A DNA stretch of 64,000 nucleotides, taken from positions 14,384,001-14,448,000 of the forward strand of contig OY540812.1 in the NCBI GenBank assembly GCA_961205875.1, read 5' to 3'. The position numbers and the translations under genes are program-made. Shown in pieces: positions 23,697 to 36,876 of this stretch. The stretch's first letter is position 1. Every line of letters begins with the position of its first letter. The notes under the pieces are model-generated. The model saw nothing but the letters and a program-made list of their open reading frames with translations, did no database searches and was not told the origin of the DNA. The stretch is from Sialis fuliginosa (taxonomy: Eukaryota; Arthropoda; Insecta; Megaloptera; Sialidae).

Positions 23697-26600
23697 ATTG
23701 TCTATACAAAAAATTACCTTTAATCCTCACAACCAGCGTTTTAGTGTAATCCAGCGAGATTGACTTATTTAAATAAATTTAAAAAATTGAATTATTATAT
23801 TACAACAGTATTCATAAAGATTTATCATATAAATATTTGATATTCACACCACAATACTACAATATATGGGTTAAAAATAAACAAAACACAAACAAAATAA
23901 ATGAACATGTGAGAGGGAGATTAAAAAAATATTTGATTACCCGAAAAAACATTTGTTTAAATTATTTACATGTAAAAAACAATCAGATATCGGGAAATGT
24001 TATCAATCCCTGCTCATATGGGAGATATAGTGAGTATGCAAATATACATGCATACAAACATCTACATATACCATACGTGTATATGTACAGACAGTAGCGT
24101 ATGGCTTAGAGGCGTTTGTCAACCTAACTTCACTTGAAATCTGGTTTAGATCGGGTGTGTTTAGTTTCTGATACAGTGTAATTATGTCGAACGTATTTCA
24201 TCTAAACTCAAAATGGCATAAGCTTCATATGAAATTGAACAACCATCCGGTAGTCCTAGATAATCTAGGTTATGCTTTAGGGGAATCTAATATTAGACCA
24301 ATCGAACACCAATTACTCAACATTGATATTGGATAGTATTTTCTTACCTACTACTGAAATATTGATTTACGTAGGTATGACCGAATATTGTGAATAACTT
24401 TAGAAAAATTATGAAATAAAAATATTTAGCAAGGAGACGTTGCAGTGTTTGGATGAAGGATTTCAATTGGCTTTTGGGAGGTGAAACAAGATTAAAAATA
24501 AATATACGTGTTCTGAAAATTATTATATTTCATTTAATATACTGGAATGGGAATGCGGCGAACTGTGGTTTGAATTACTTTTTATTTTTATTTGCAATTG
24601 TTTTTTACTTTTTATTATTTTCTTGTACCTACATATTTCGGCTCTCGTTTAAACTTTGATTTTTTTCAGGTAAAATATATTATTATTGATAAGTCGATAA
24701 CACATGTTTCTGGATTAAAACATATTTTGTAGGTAAGTTCAATGATTTATTTACGAAATTAGATTCATTATTAAAAGCTATTTTGTAACAAATTATACAT
24801 TAATAATATAATTAATATCCGAAAATCGATAATTATGTATGGAAAAAGGAATCATTTTAACTTAAAAAACTGTACTTGTTCCACCTTACTTACTTTCACC
24901 TTTCATTAAGTATTAAATTTCAACTTGTAGCTTTAGTAAAAGTAAAAAATTGTTAATCTACTAATAAAACTAATAAAAATAGACCAAAGCATACAAGGGC
25001 GTGTGCTATTAGGATTCCATAGATTCCTTCTGATAACCTACTAGTGAAAAAAATTGTAATCGTTATCGTTGATAGTGTCACCAAAACTCTGCTACCATGA
25101 ATTTTTTGAGCTAGTACTTACAGAGGGGAGACATATGAAATGACTGTTTCATGTCCCTTGCGGGCGCTATTTTTAACCAAAAAAATAGATCAACTACTTA
25201 TTAAGACCTACATTTTAATGTGCCACCTGCCTAGTTACCAAAACAAATATTTTGCCTATTTTTTTATAAAATGTTTAAATAAATATATTTATGATAACAT
25301 ATGATATTTTTCTATTACAAATGAACGACAAAGTGATATTAAAAGGTTCTGGTCGTAAACCTATTTCCATCAAAATTTATCTTCTTTTCAATTTTTTACA
25401 AATGTGACAATTATTCACATTAGGGAGAATGATGAATAATAGATAATTCTAATCATATATATCTACGCTCCTGGAGCATATACACGTTCATATATACATA
25501 CACATATACAATATAACATGCTCGATGTCCATTCTTCCATGCGAAGTGTGGTGTTTAGCCCACCCCCTGATTGCAACCCTCTCTACTAAATCCCATACTC
25601 TCATCTCACTGTTCCCCCTCCTCTTGCTGCAAAACCGCTAGCATTGCCATCACCAGCCGGGCTTTTAAAAAAAGCATCGGTCGAATCTGTGATATATAAT
25701 TACAAAGTACCGCAGTTGGTAATTTTATTTTTTTCGTGTTGGTATTGGTATTTCAATCAGGGTAAATACAACAATAGTCTGTCCGATTGTAATTTTTTTT
25801 TAATCTGAAGAGTGGTAAAAAATCATTATTAAATGGAGTTTTAATATGTATCTTTGATTTATTATTGCTACGTTGTTATTCCGATTATCAGAAAAATAAA
25901 TAACTAATAAAGAAGATCAAAATTATTATTATTTAAGTTTTATATACATATATTTAAACATAGGATAAAAGAAAAGTCTCTCTTTAACGTTTAGTATACG
26001 CCATTGAGTATATTTTATATTAAAATTAATTAAAACCACATCAAATTTCGAGTTACTAAATATAATTTTTATAATAATATGTTGTCATTTAATCATATAT
26101 TACATTTAATTACAGTTTCATCTAGTCTATTGTTTACGTAATTCGACTTTTTTGTCACACTCACCCTACTCTACCATTGTACTAGTGTATATGTATGTGT
26201 ATTTTTTTTGCTTGTATGATGAAATAATGCGTGGCTGTAATTGCTGTTTGATTTATAGATGACTTTTTTGATAAAATTTTATCCGGAGGATTTTTGTTAA
26301 TATCTGCATCCACGATTTAAACGCTATTATTGGAGTGGTTATTCTATTATATAACACGTGTAGGGTGTAGGTGTATGAAAATAACTATAATTAAGAATTA
26401 TGGTATTTACCTTAACTTTAATAATTATTCAATAAATAATTCGAATAATTATGGACGGTATAGACGGAAATTATTTGCTGTCTATAAACCACTTTTTGTT
26501 TATACAAAATAAAGATAAACTTTTATCATGGCAGAACTTCAATTTTCAATATAATTGTTTTAAGTTTATTATAAAGTTGGTACGAACTTTATAAATAAAT

Positions 26601-27353
26601 ATCACGATTCACTTTTTTGTTAAATCGAAGAATCACGTATAAACTAGAAGTTTATTCGATTTATTTCATACATAGAAAAACATTTCTCATTATTTTTAAA
26701 ACTTTGGCATAGTTAAAAACAGTGTTTGTTTATTTTCTAAGAATATATCAAATATAAGTTGTTCACAATTCACAGTAAATTAAGTTATTATTTGCGGATA
26801 AAACTTTATTATTATTATTATTATTATTACAATAGTATATGGTACAAAATATATTGTTTAATTTCCTTTATAAGATACACACTTCATTTAAATCGTACAT
26901 GCACTATGTGTTTCAAAAGTCGTCTTCCACCCCAAAGGTCAGAATCGATTACAACAGATTCGAAAATATTAAGACAAACATCATCGGTTATCTTTTTTTA
27001 GAGCGGAGCTTATATAGTTTCATCATTTTAAATAACTTAATAAAAAAATTCGGAATATCGAATATTTTTTGCCACAAAATTTACTTATACAAAATTAAAT
27101 ATATTAATAATTTAATCGCACAAATGTGTATGAATACTATAAACGAAGAATACTTCTTTATCTAGCAAATGAGTTTCAAAATACCTGTCTTTGTTTGGTA
27201 CATGGAGAAATTATTTATATATTATTATAATCAAATAGGAGGAGCCTAAGCTTGTGTTAAGCGAAATTGTATGACAACTGATCGACCACTTCTGCATGCG
27301 ATTCTACATAAAAATAGAATCATGTAACAAAAACAGCTATCCAGGAGATTAAA
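23697..27353. other. Gene-free stretch with simple repeats
   Basis: Frames at 23837-24097, 24453-24659, 26330-26512 and 26759-27165 show no domain. A TTA trinucleotide microsatellite of about eight units lies at 26807-26829. A GC-richer patch at about 25530-25690, with pyrimidine-rich strings, has no ORF. About 25080-25240 loosely resembles about 29860-30080 and may be an old dispersed repeat. Confidence 0.35.
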
Positions 27354-27716
27354 CAATGGGAGCGTTCACGTCTGACAAAAAAACGGAACAACGAGCTTTG
27401 ATTGGTTGATTCATGGAATTTCTGGTGGAATGTACCAGAAATTAAAAGAATTTTTAAGCGTGTAAAGAAGTGATAAATAAGTAACTAGAAAGAGATAGAA
27501 ACTAGTGACCAGGCTAACCAAAAAACTTTTATGTTCACTTCATGTTGAGCGTTTCTGCCAGAAAACTAGTTTCTATCTCTACTTCTTTCTCACTTCCTTA
27601 TACGCTTAAAAAATGACATTCTTTTAATTTCTGGTACATTCCACCAGAAATTCCATGAATCAACCAATCAAAGCTCGTTATTCACTGTTTTTGGTCAGTT
27701 GTGAACGTGACCAATG
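27354..27716. mobile_element. Foldback MITE, about 363 bp
   Basis: The two halves are inverted copies. The left half contains AACGAGCTTTGATTGGTTGA, TTCATGGAATTTCTGGTGG and GAGATAGAAACTAGT; the right half carries the reverse complement of each in mirrored order. Ends read approximately CAATGGGAGCGTTCACG and its inverse. I see no clear target duplication. The unpaired centre is about 27515-27560. No ORF. Confidence 0.75.
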
Positions 27717-29685
27717 TCTATATACTCATTTAAACAATTCGATACGTACATAACACAATATAAATGAATGTGTTCTTATTTATTAAAAACGTTGATAGAT
27801 AAAAAAATAAGGAACATTGCTTATACAGTCTAAAATATTAACTTTATATATCTACATAATAATATTTAAGACAAAAATTTATTGACTAATTATTTGTTAC
27901 ATCTTTGCTATCTCAATTTTTGAATGTGGCGTCATACTTCACAAATATAGCAATATCGACCAGTTTTTAAGTAGCACTCTGTATTTTTATTATGCCATTA
28001 GTTAGTGCTTTTTATACTTTTTAAACCCATGTAAAATATCACAATTACACTGTTAAATTTTAAAAAATTAGAATGATAATGTTAAAACCCAATGTTCTCT
28101 CGAAATTTTACATTGTAACTGTACGATTTTTTACATAGGTAGAGAAAATAAGAAGCATAATAGAAGTATAATACAAATACAGAGTACTACTTAATTATTT
28201 AATATTTAATGGCCTGACTGTTTTTTTGCCCTGATTTCCCCAAGGCACACCCTGGTCCTCTTAGTCATCCATGTCTGTTCGTGGTACAGTGATGTAAATA
28301 ACTAGCTGTATATTAATGTATATATATTTATTAATGCCAACAAAAAAAATTCTGGTCGATGACACCATATTTCTGAAGTATAACCCCACATACAAAATAA
28401 TATGTTTAAAAATAATTGATAGGTATACAATAGTATAATGACAGATAATTAGTCGATCTTTATCAATGAAAAATTTTTTTATTAGTATAATTATTATATA
28501 TTTTAGGATACAGATTTAATGCTCTTTAGTTTTTATTAATTATAAAATAATACTAATTCTTAAATTAAATTAATTAACTGTATGTAGAAAAATTCAAATA
28601 ACTTCATTTAAGTGCTTATTACAATTATATGGAGTAATAAGAAATACAAAAATTAGCATCAGTGATTACCGTAATACAAAAATGTGTTCTTAAAAAAAGA
28701 AAACAAAATAATGTCTGTAATTTTATTTAAAGATCAGACTATCATTTTAAAATTACACCGCAATAAAATAATTTATTGTTACGGAGAGAGTTAAATTGCA
28801 GTTGATAACTTGTGAAAGGCGTGTATTTTTAAACAGTTATTGTTATATGAAACTGTAGTTTTTCAACTTTTCCTACTTTTACATTCGCAGTTACGTGCTA
28901 GATGGAAAGAAAATTAAGAAATATCACGACATAAAATTAACTTCTGTTTTTCTTTCTTCTCGGTGCTTTAGCGCCTTCACACTTGGCATTTCACTTAAAA
29001 TCATGATTTATTCCCATAGGAGACTGCGCGAAAATATTTGTGTGTGAGAATGTTTGTTGGTAGAAAACTTACCTTTGTTGTTTGAGATTTATTTTCCTTT
29101 AAAACTTGTTTCTTTATATAGTGTACGTATTTTATGTAAAACTTTTTATCAGTTACTTTGACAGTTTCATTATTGTAATTTTTTATACAAAATCTGTCGC
29201 TGCAAATGACATAAAACTTAACGGTGATTTATAATTTTCACCGCTCATAAATTTCACATCAATGATTTTTCTGCACAAAAAAATATTTTTTGTTAGGAAA
29301 AAGTAATTTAATTTAAGATATTTACTATCGATATGTGTCGCGATTCGTTTAGTGGTAATTGTCGATTAACCGGTAAACAAATAAGTCAGTGATTATATAC
29401 GTTTAACAATTAGAGTACATATATTTAATTTCTTTTATAAAGAAAATAACTATAACTAATGAAAACACCTCGAAAATGGCTGGTGCAACAACCAATAAAA
29501 TAAACTGTTGCGTATTTTTTTGCAAGAATGGGTAAAATCAACAAGTCATTTTTTTTATAAAGAGGTGGGTACTAATTGTGTTCACGCACCAAAGTTCAAC
29601 CCTGAGACTGCCCTTTTTTTTAAATTCGAAAAGTTTGAAAATTTGAGAAAACGGCACGTTTCAAAAATCTGAAATTTCTGACCAT
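27717..29685. other. Gene-free stretch
   Basis: AT-rich. A patch at about 28215-28300 is less AT-rich but has no ORF. Nothing else recognised. Confidence 0.35.
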
Positions 29686-30580
29686 AATAGGGGTCTACGA
29701 CAAAAGGCAGAATCCCGAAAGGCCGATAAGGACAAAAAGCAGACATGGACAAAACGCAGACACCCAAAAGGCAGACACGTAAAAGGCAGAAATTGACAAT
29801 TTGAAAAGATATTGTTGACTTTAGTATTTGTCGTTGATAGTCCCAACAAAGCCTCGTTATCATATTTTTTCAGATTTTTGAGTCAGTAGTTACCGAGTTA
29901 GAGGAGGGTGGGGGGCAAATAAAATTCTGCTTGAAGCCCCCTGCTGGCGCCATTTATAAAAATTATGGTCAAATTTTACTGATTTAGATCTATATTTTGA
30001 TACCCCATTTGTATACAACGCCATTTTTGATTTAGAAAAAAATAAGAAAAAGTCATATTATATTGGTTTGGTTATATATTTTGACGTGCCACATACCTTG
30101 GTATAAAAAATATATTTTTTTATCTTGCTTTAGTCCCTTCGCACCACCCTGAAAAAAAAATTTTATCAAAAAATGTGTACATATTTTACTAGAGGGCATC
30201 ATTTACATAAAAATTTTAAGTTTCTAGCTTATATTATAGTTTACAAGATATTTTGCTTTGACTGAAAAGGATAGACAAAGTGAGATTCGGAACACTAAAA
30301 AGTAAATTCATAATCATGTTTGCCTTTTGTCCATGTCGGCTTTTTCTCCATGCCTGTCTTTTGGGTGTATGCCTTTTGTCCATGTCGGCCTTTCGGGAGT
30401 TTGCCTTTTGTCCATGTCGGCCTTTTGGGAGTCTGCCTTTTGTGCATGTCTGCCTTTTGTCCATGTTGGCCTTTCGGGAGTCTGCCTCTTTTCCATGTCT
30501 GCCTTTTGTCCATGTCTACCTTTTGTCCTTGTCGACCTTTTGTCCATGTCTGCCTTTTGTCGCGCTCCCCCATAATAGTA
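29686..30580. mobile_element. Foldback-type element with tandem-repeat arms
   Basis: The left end (ATAATAGGGG...CGACAAAAGGCAG, from about 29686) and the right end are inverted; on the opposite strand the right end reads ATTATGGGGG...CGACAAAAGGCAG, to about 30580. Inside the left end is a short tandem array of units of the type GGCAGACATGGACAAAA (29701-29805). Inside the right end is a longer array of the same units in reverse orientation (30318-30565). The centre (about 29810-30315) is single-copy and AT-rich. Terminal inverted repeats built from tandem units are the hallmark of Foldback/Galileo-type elements. No transposase is present. Confidence 0.6.
30318..30565. repeat. Minisatellite of two alternating unit types
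   Basis: The array consists of 17-bp units (TTTTGTCCATGTCKGCC) partly alternating with 15-bp units (TTTYGGGAGTCTGCC). About fourteen units are present. The first six to ten alternate; the last few are all of the 17-bp type. Because the units lack stops, several frames stay open on both strands across the array (for example 30280-30588 plus and 30295-30573 minus), producing repetitive predicted peptides that are not evidence of a gene. Confidence 0.8.
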
Positions 30581-32999
30581 CTAAATAATGGTATTATTTA
30601 CCAAAAATTTTGAGATTGAGATTTAACTACAGGCAGTGATATTGCAAGCACAAAAATACAATGATATTACTAAAAAAAATGTACTTTAGTATTTTCCAAA
30701 AGTACATAAACACATACATTAAACTTGTTTTAAGTATATTATTATATGTATACTTATATTTATGTATAAGTAGGTACTTGCATTTTGTAAAATACGTATA
30801 TACGTACAAGTACAATTACCACCGAACGTATTTAAGTACGTGCATAGCTCTGAATGTAAACCATTACCCCAATCTGTATTTCTAATTTGTCGAGTCATCA
30901 TGATCATGTACTATTTGAAGTTAAACTATCAAATTAAACTTTAACTGTCAAAACCCAACACTTTCAGAAATTTATGTGTTAAATTATTACTAATTATAAC
31001 ATTTCTGATGTAATAGTTAATACTACACAATATTAACAAAGTTAAGAGATTTTTCAAATTAACAACTAAAAAGTTTTGCTTTGCTTATACAGATGACAAT
31101 TTCGATCATTTTGTTAATTCAAGTTCAATATTTTATGTATTGTTATAGGTGTGATAACTCCCATTTAATTATGTATAAGCATGCTTATATACGAATCATA
31201 CAATAAAATGTGTATAAATTTAATTTATTTTACTTTTAAAAATAAATTTATAAATACCAATAAATAAAATTGAACTTATGTAAGAGCAATTCTTCATGTT
31301 CTAAATTTTAATCTTTAATACTCGTTAGATAAATCAATACCATTTAAAACTTTCTGAATTATTAAAAACCAGAATAAAGTGCAAACATCTACAATTCCCC
31401 CAGATCCCACAAATCTAACTCAAAATGATTTTTTTACGGATAATTTTATCACAATTATTCCGGGCATTCGGTTTCATTAATTAACGTTACGATCGAAGTG
31501 GTCGTCTGAAACAGATCGTAAAGTGGTCCACACACACTCCCGTCGAGTGCTTCTGTCCAAATCAATACGCAAATTCCGAAATTCCCGGAGAATGTAGCGT
31601 GAACAGTGTCGGGTCGTAAAGAAAAAATATGCGGATTTTATTTGTATACATTTTTAATTTATTTATTAAATGTATCCATACAATTATGTTACATTTTTTA
31701 TTGCTTATTATTTCTTAACTTCCTCAGTATTTCTATTATGATTTTCGTAGTTTTTACATTTTTCATATTATTATACTATTTACAGTTATGCCGGGTTCCG
31801 GACTTTGAGCCCTCAGTTCGATATAGATAATGAGATAAAAGAAATTCAGGCATAATCTAGTTACAGACAATTTCGGCAATGTGGCCATTTTTAGTCAAAT
31901 CGGCGGCCTTTTGAAAGCAAATATATCATGACTGAAGGGTTAAAATCAAAAGGTCCTAAAACACTTTTTGTTGCATTTTAGAAGACCTATCTAAAGACAC
32001 ATTTTTCAGTTTATGGAAGGGGGGTTCAAAACACTTTTTTTTTAAATCTCATCATTTCTGTTTTTTGGTCATTAATCTACGTCTGTATACCAAATTTAAT
32101 CTCAATAAGTATACAAATAAGAGAATTGGAGATAGATGAAATTCGGAGTGACTGAAGATATAAGGGTTTCTATTTTTCTACCTAACCCTAAAAAATCACC
32201 ATCACTGCCGTCATGGTGGAGATGATACGCTCATATTTTTAAAACAAAAAAGCAAAGCAGTTGTACAGGCATGTAATGATTTTGAAATACACGTGAACGT
32301 AGTCGCAGAGAAATTCTAGTAAACGGTATATACATTTTGTTAACATCCACCAATGCTCGGATAAGTTAACCGTTTTCATTATAAAATTATAATCATTATA
32401 ATATAAGAATAAATTACATTCATCTATAATCTATAAACTTCCCTAAACCAGCCAGCTATTATAAATAAGTGATAGTATTTTGGAAAAATCGTTTAAGGGA
32501 GAAGCGTTCTAGAAATTTTAATGTCTTAACTGCACAGTAATCTAATCTAAGCTCATTATCACATTTATTACATTCAGTGTCAGAAAATTAATAACCATAT
32601 TCACCAAACTTTTATTTAAAGATTACATAATATGGTCTATAATAAAAAGTAAAGCCTGCCTAAGCTCCATAAAATTAAAAGTCACTCTAAAATCCTATGT
32701 TGAAAACTTTTATAACTATTGAGGAATTATAATGTTTGTATGGGAGATTTTATCCATAGCAGTCTTTCTCTTGATATTATTTTCAAATTAGCAAAGGTTA
32801 GATTTTTGTTTGTTTTTAAACACTGCAGGCAAACGACTGCATTAAAACTAACTGTAAAGAGGTTGAATTTATTGATGATAAATTTATCTTTAAAATTTTA
32901 TTTTGCGGTTAACAATTTATGAAAGATTTAACATTAAAACAGACTATAAAATAAATTAAAAAATTGAAGTTTTGATTTTTTTGGTGTATTTCTCGGGGA
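30581..32999. other. Gene-free stretch
   Basis: AT-rich. A less AT-rich patch at about 31450-31615 has no clear ORF. Frames at 30661-30885 and 31606-31830 look hydrophobic and AT-driven, without a domain. Around 31880-32240 the composition and phrases resemble a decayed transposon, but no ends were found. Confidence 0.3.
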
Positions 33000-33100
33000 T
33001 CTACAACCCTGCATTTTTAATGTATTTGTCATCGATTAGTGCTAAAATAATTAAAACGAATATTAATTCCATTTTTTGATTTGATTGGATTACTAGAGAA
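33000..33100 (-). repeat. Relic of inverted-repeat family R2
   Basis: Contains a GTCATCGATTAGTGCTAAAA block, then CGAATATTAATTCCATTT and a GATTTGATTGGATTACTAG end. These correspond to one arm and end of the element at 8758-9050. The other arm is missing. Confidence 0.5.
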
Positions 33101-34139
33101 TTTAAATTATAGTTAAAATAAAATTATTATTATGTAATAACTGATTTTTTAAGTGATTTAAGGTAGTATTTTTTTATATTTAATTATTGGTTTTATCTTA
33201 TTAAAGAACAACCACTGTCTACTAAATAAAAGCAAAATACACGCCGGGCCAATTAAATACGTTACGTGGTGTAAGAAGAGTATAAGAAATTATCTTCATG
33301 ATTTATTAATAAGTATCCCCTTAATGACGTCTTGTTTTAATGAGCTAATTTATATTATTATTGCAGAATTAATAAAACACTTGCTTCTCTAAAAATATCT
33401 TATATGACGTTGGATGTTTTTTTTTAACTCGTATTTCATTTTCAAGAAATATTATTTTAATGATTAATAATACTATTACATTGATTATTATATAGTTTTG
33501 GGATGTAATATTTGTCATTTTTTTAGAATTAAAATAATAATAAATTTTAAAAAAAACTTACGTAAATAACCCATTTGACTCTCCTACCTTCCCGTAAGGA
33601 TCCATAAGCCTTACGACTTACGTAATTAATGGACACTCCCTTAATGATTACAATGATTAGTAATACCATTAAATTGATTATAATACAGTATAACAGTATT
33701 GATATGTAATATTTGTCATTTTTTTTAAATTAAAATAATTATTGATTTTAATACAGAATATTATAAATAAACAAATAAAAATTTTCGAGTTAAATTTTAA
33801 GATATGTACTTTTAATTAATCGATATGCGGATTTATAAAGCATAGCTTCAGGTAGTTGTTACATTAATTTTTTAATCATTCTTAAAAGTTTTTGAGTTTA
33901 ATTATCTATAAGGAATAAAAGAAACATATTAGATAAGTATTTAGTTAAAATTTTCATCTGGAACAAATTGAATAATCCCAGTAAGACGAATTAAGCTGCG
34001 GATGCTTTTTAAACGTTCTTATGATCCTTTCAACTCATAATCAATGCTATTAAGACATAAGCGTGCATCATCCCGAAGGCCATTAATTTGTTTTCCTTGT
34101 AGCAAGAGCATCATACCGTTTCCCATCAAAGCCTCTTTA
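33101..34139. other. AT-rich gene-free stretch
   Basis: Two similar phrases at about 33455-33540 and 33640-33735 (AATGATTAATAATACTATTA and AATGATTAGTAATACCATTA, then ATTTGTCATTTTTTTAGAAT-like text) suggest a local duplication of about 85 bp. Nothing coding. Confidence 0.35.
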
Positions 34140-34345
34140 TAAATTAAAAGTCACGTGACAAAACTTTTAGCGAATCGAGAATCCTCTGTCTCCTTTGACG
34201 TCACTACGCGTAACCATGACAACCATCTAGGGATGCTGATGCCACAAATCTCCCATCACTCTTTATCAGCTGCAGCGCACTACCTCGTATCTCACTTCTT
34301 CCAACAATTTGTTTTTCTCTCACTTCTCCAGCTCGCAAATACCAT
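34140..34345. promoter_or_regulatory. Candidate regulatory island: E-box, CRE and X-box-like sites
   Basis: Within about 75 bp lie a palindromic E-box GTCACGTGAC (34151-34160), a consensus CRE TGACGTCA (34197-34204) and an X-box-like GTAACCATGACAAC (34210-34223). Further on are CAGCTG and GCAGCGCAC strings. The island is less AT-rich than its surroundings. The mix is typical of a promoter or enhancer bound by bHLH/bZIP and RFX factors. Two overlapping open frames (34155-34373 plus, 34204-34386 minus) show no domain. Whether it drives a local noncoding transcript or acts on the distant bHLH gene is unknown. Confidence 0.4.
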
Positions 34346-36217
34346 TCTCGTTTTAAACTGTAATACAGACTAACTATCCTTGTCATAATTGTACTCTAAC
34401 CTGATTATTTCTACCTTTACGTTTAATATTTTTATGAAAACAATATACAAATATATCACAATCGTGACTAATTAATTTTTTAATTAAGTTAAGCTATTTC
34501 TATTTAATTAAATTCTCATTTATAAAAACTGCGAGAATTCTTAATAATGATGTAAAAATTAAAAAGTACCATCCTTTGATGTACTTCAGAGCATTATTAA
34601 AATGATATATAACATTTCATAATTATTCATTTCAAAGAGAATTATTCAAATATTTCCAAATCTTAATTTATATTTCATTCTACTGTATTCTTCAAAGCAC
34701 GCAAATATTTAAACAATTTATATTAAAACTTAAACAAACGATTTAAGTTATTAAATTTTACTTTGAAACTACCAATTTTTTGTATTTAAACATAATTTCC
34801 AGTTTTCAGCTCTATTCAATTTAATGTAATTATTTCAAAGTCTAGAACTGATGTTGGTGTACGTTCCTAGTCCCCTAATTAGCATCTATTATTAACTATC
34901 TTGCTAATGGTTTTGTGATATCATTATTACGGTCGTGAAATAAATTATTTAATATTCATTCAATGAAAACTAAATTTATGCTTGAATCAAGAGCTTGTGA
35001 TGTCTCCATTTGACTGCTCTTTCACATACATAAAGGCACTTCGTCATACATCCAGATATTATAATACGGATGAATATAGTTGACGTCAAATAGAAGTGAT
35101 TTAAAAGTCATGTGCCTTTTTCTACTTGACGTCTTCTCTATTGTTTGTTATTATTTACATCCACTGTTCTGGAAAGCTTTCTTCATTGTTGACTTGAGCC
35201 TCTATGTGATGATGTATTTTCGTTATTGTGTACAATGAACTCGTGTATGTCTTGATATAATATGTTTTGACGGTTACAATTGCTAATGATAAAGTATGTC
35301 TCTATTTGATAAAATTAAGTACAATATGCACATAAAGTTATATGAAGCTATAAAAACGTTTTTAATTGATAAATCCTTTTTCATTATACTTAATTACTTT
35401 ATTGAACAACTGATTAATGTATCCATTTATATAAGTACTTTTCCAATTTCATATTGTGAACATAAAAACTATTGTCTTTTAAACCTAGATTAAACAGAAC
35501 TTGTCGGCGTTCCTCGATACTCGCCAACAAGATTACTACATCGCACTACTAATTCATCTAGTTTAATTGAATAAGCGAGTAAACCGAAAACTTTACTGTA
35601 GATGATGAATTTACTCGCCAACTCGAAACGCGATTCGTGTAATTCACATTCTATAATCTAAAGTAATAACCACAATCCTAAAGAAAAATATAACTTATAA
35701 TTAGTTGTATGTCTCTCGAATCAACTGATGTAGATTGTAATAGTATTAAATGTAGAAGTAGCGTTAGCGGACTAAGGAGGGCTAGGGGAGCGGTCCGTCT
35801 TGGGCCCCAGATACTAATGGATCCCTAGCCATGGCGAAGATCAAAAAAGGTCTTCAGGAATTTTTATGGCAAATTTTTTTTTTAAACAAAAAAATCTAAC
35901 TTTATTCTTAATACGCCACTGGGGGGGGGGGGGTAAACTAACATTCCTTCACCAAAAAGTAGATATGCTTACGTGATTATATAAGTCTTTATTAACGTTT
36001 TACCCAGTGGTCATCAAACTTTGTCGACTCTTGGAACTCTTGAAAATAAAATTTTTTGGTGACTCCTTCCTACCTTTAGAAAAATATATATTGAAATAAT
36101 ATGCAAAGTAAGTTATAAAAGCAAAAAAATAACCATATATGGCTATTTTAAGCACACTATTAACTTCTTGGAATGCATTAATTTTCAAATATAACTAAAT
36201 ATATCTTTATATTTTTT
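34346..36217. other. Gene-free stretch with a G13 run
   Basis: A run of 13 G lies at 35921-35933. It immediately follows CGCCACTG, resembling the inverted end of a hAT element, and 35770-35920 looks like a decayed hAT. A less AT-rich patch at about 34990-35130 contains TTGACGTC strings (35080-35086 and 35126-35132); another at about 35500-35650 contains repeated ACTCGCCAAC phrases. No coding gene. Confidence 0.35.
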
Positions 36218-36876
36218 GACGTGAATAACGTCTTGTTTTACGCCAGCCAGATACTGGGTGGGCATTTCAGAAACTTGATGTAACGTTTTCAGGGTGATCT
36301 AAAACCATTGAATAACTCAGAAACTAAAAGTTCGACTGGAATGATTTTGGTATCATTCGAATAAAAAAATTGTGAATATTTATGTTCGTACAAATCATAT
36401 AAAATAACAAGAACAGAGCAAATTGTATAAAATAAAAGCGTTATTCCCTAAATTAATAGACAGACTTATCAATTTTATTGATATTAATCTATTTTTAATG
36501 TATTAATTACGAGATTTTATGAACAAACAAACGCGCAACGATCATTTTGCGTGCTGGCGTAAATTTAAAATCAGTATAGTTCCACACTCAGAGCAGCTAA
36601 CATGCTGGTTATGTTCCCAAGTTATAGATCTCGATTAGATCTACGAGGTACAAGTACAAATTAAAACACTTAACCAGATTAAGTAAGTGAAAAACTTTAT
36701 ATAATAATAAAAAATCAGAATGAGAGGGTCAGGAGGTACAGGGTACGCAAAAACATCATGAGTCTGAGTTTTATTTAACCCCACTGCAACAAACAATGCG
36801 ACCTTAGATTTGGAACGTATTCACGTCAATCCCTCGACTGCGCACCCCTAATCCCGATACAATCACGCCCATTTTT
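36218..36876. repeat. Dispersed repeat family R1, copy 2
   Basis: Inverted relative to the copy at 6931-7495. Shared blocks read on this strand: TTGACGTGAATAACGTCTTG at the left end, then TATGTTCGTACAAATCATA, TAGATCTCGATTAGATCTA and TGAGTTTTATTTAACCCCAC. The end is near ATCACGCCCAT. Longer than copy 1, so each has its own deletions or insertions. No ORF. Confidence 0.5.

Noticed and set aside
30280-30613. Several long overlapping frames on both strands encoding Cys/Pro or Lys/Gly/Gln repeats
   Set aside because: They arise because the minisatellite units lack stop codons in several phases. There is no start context, splice structure or domain.
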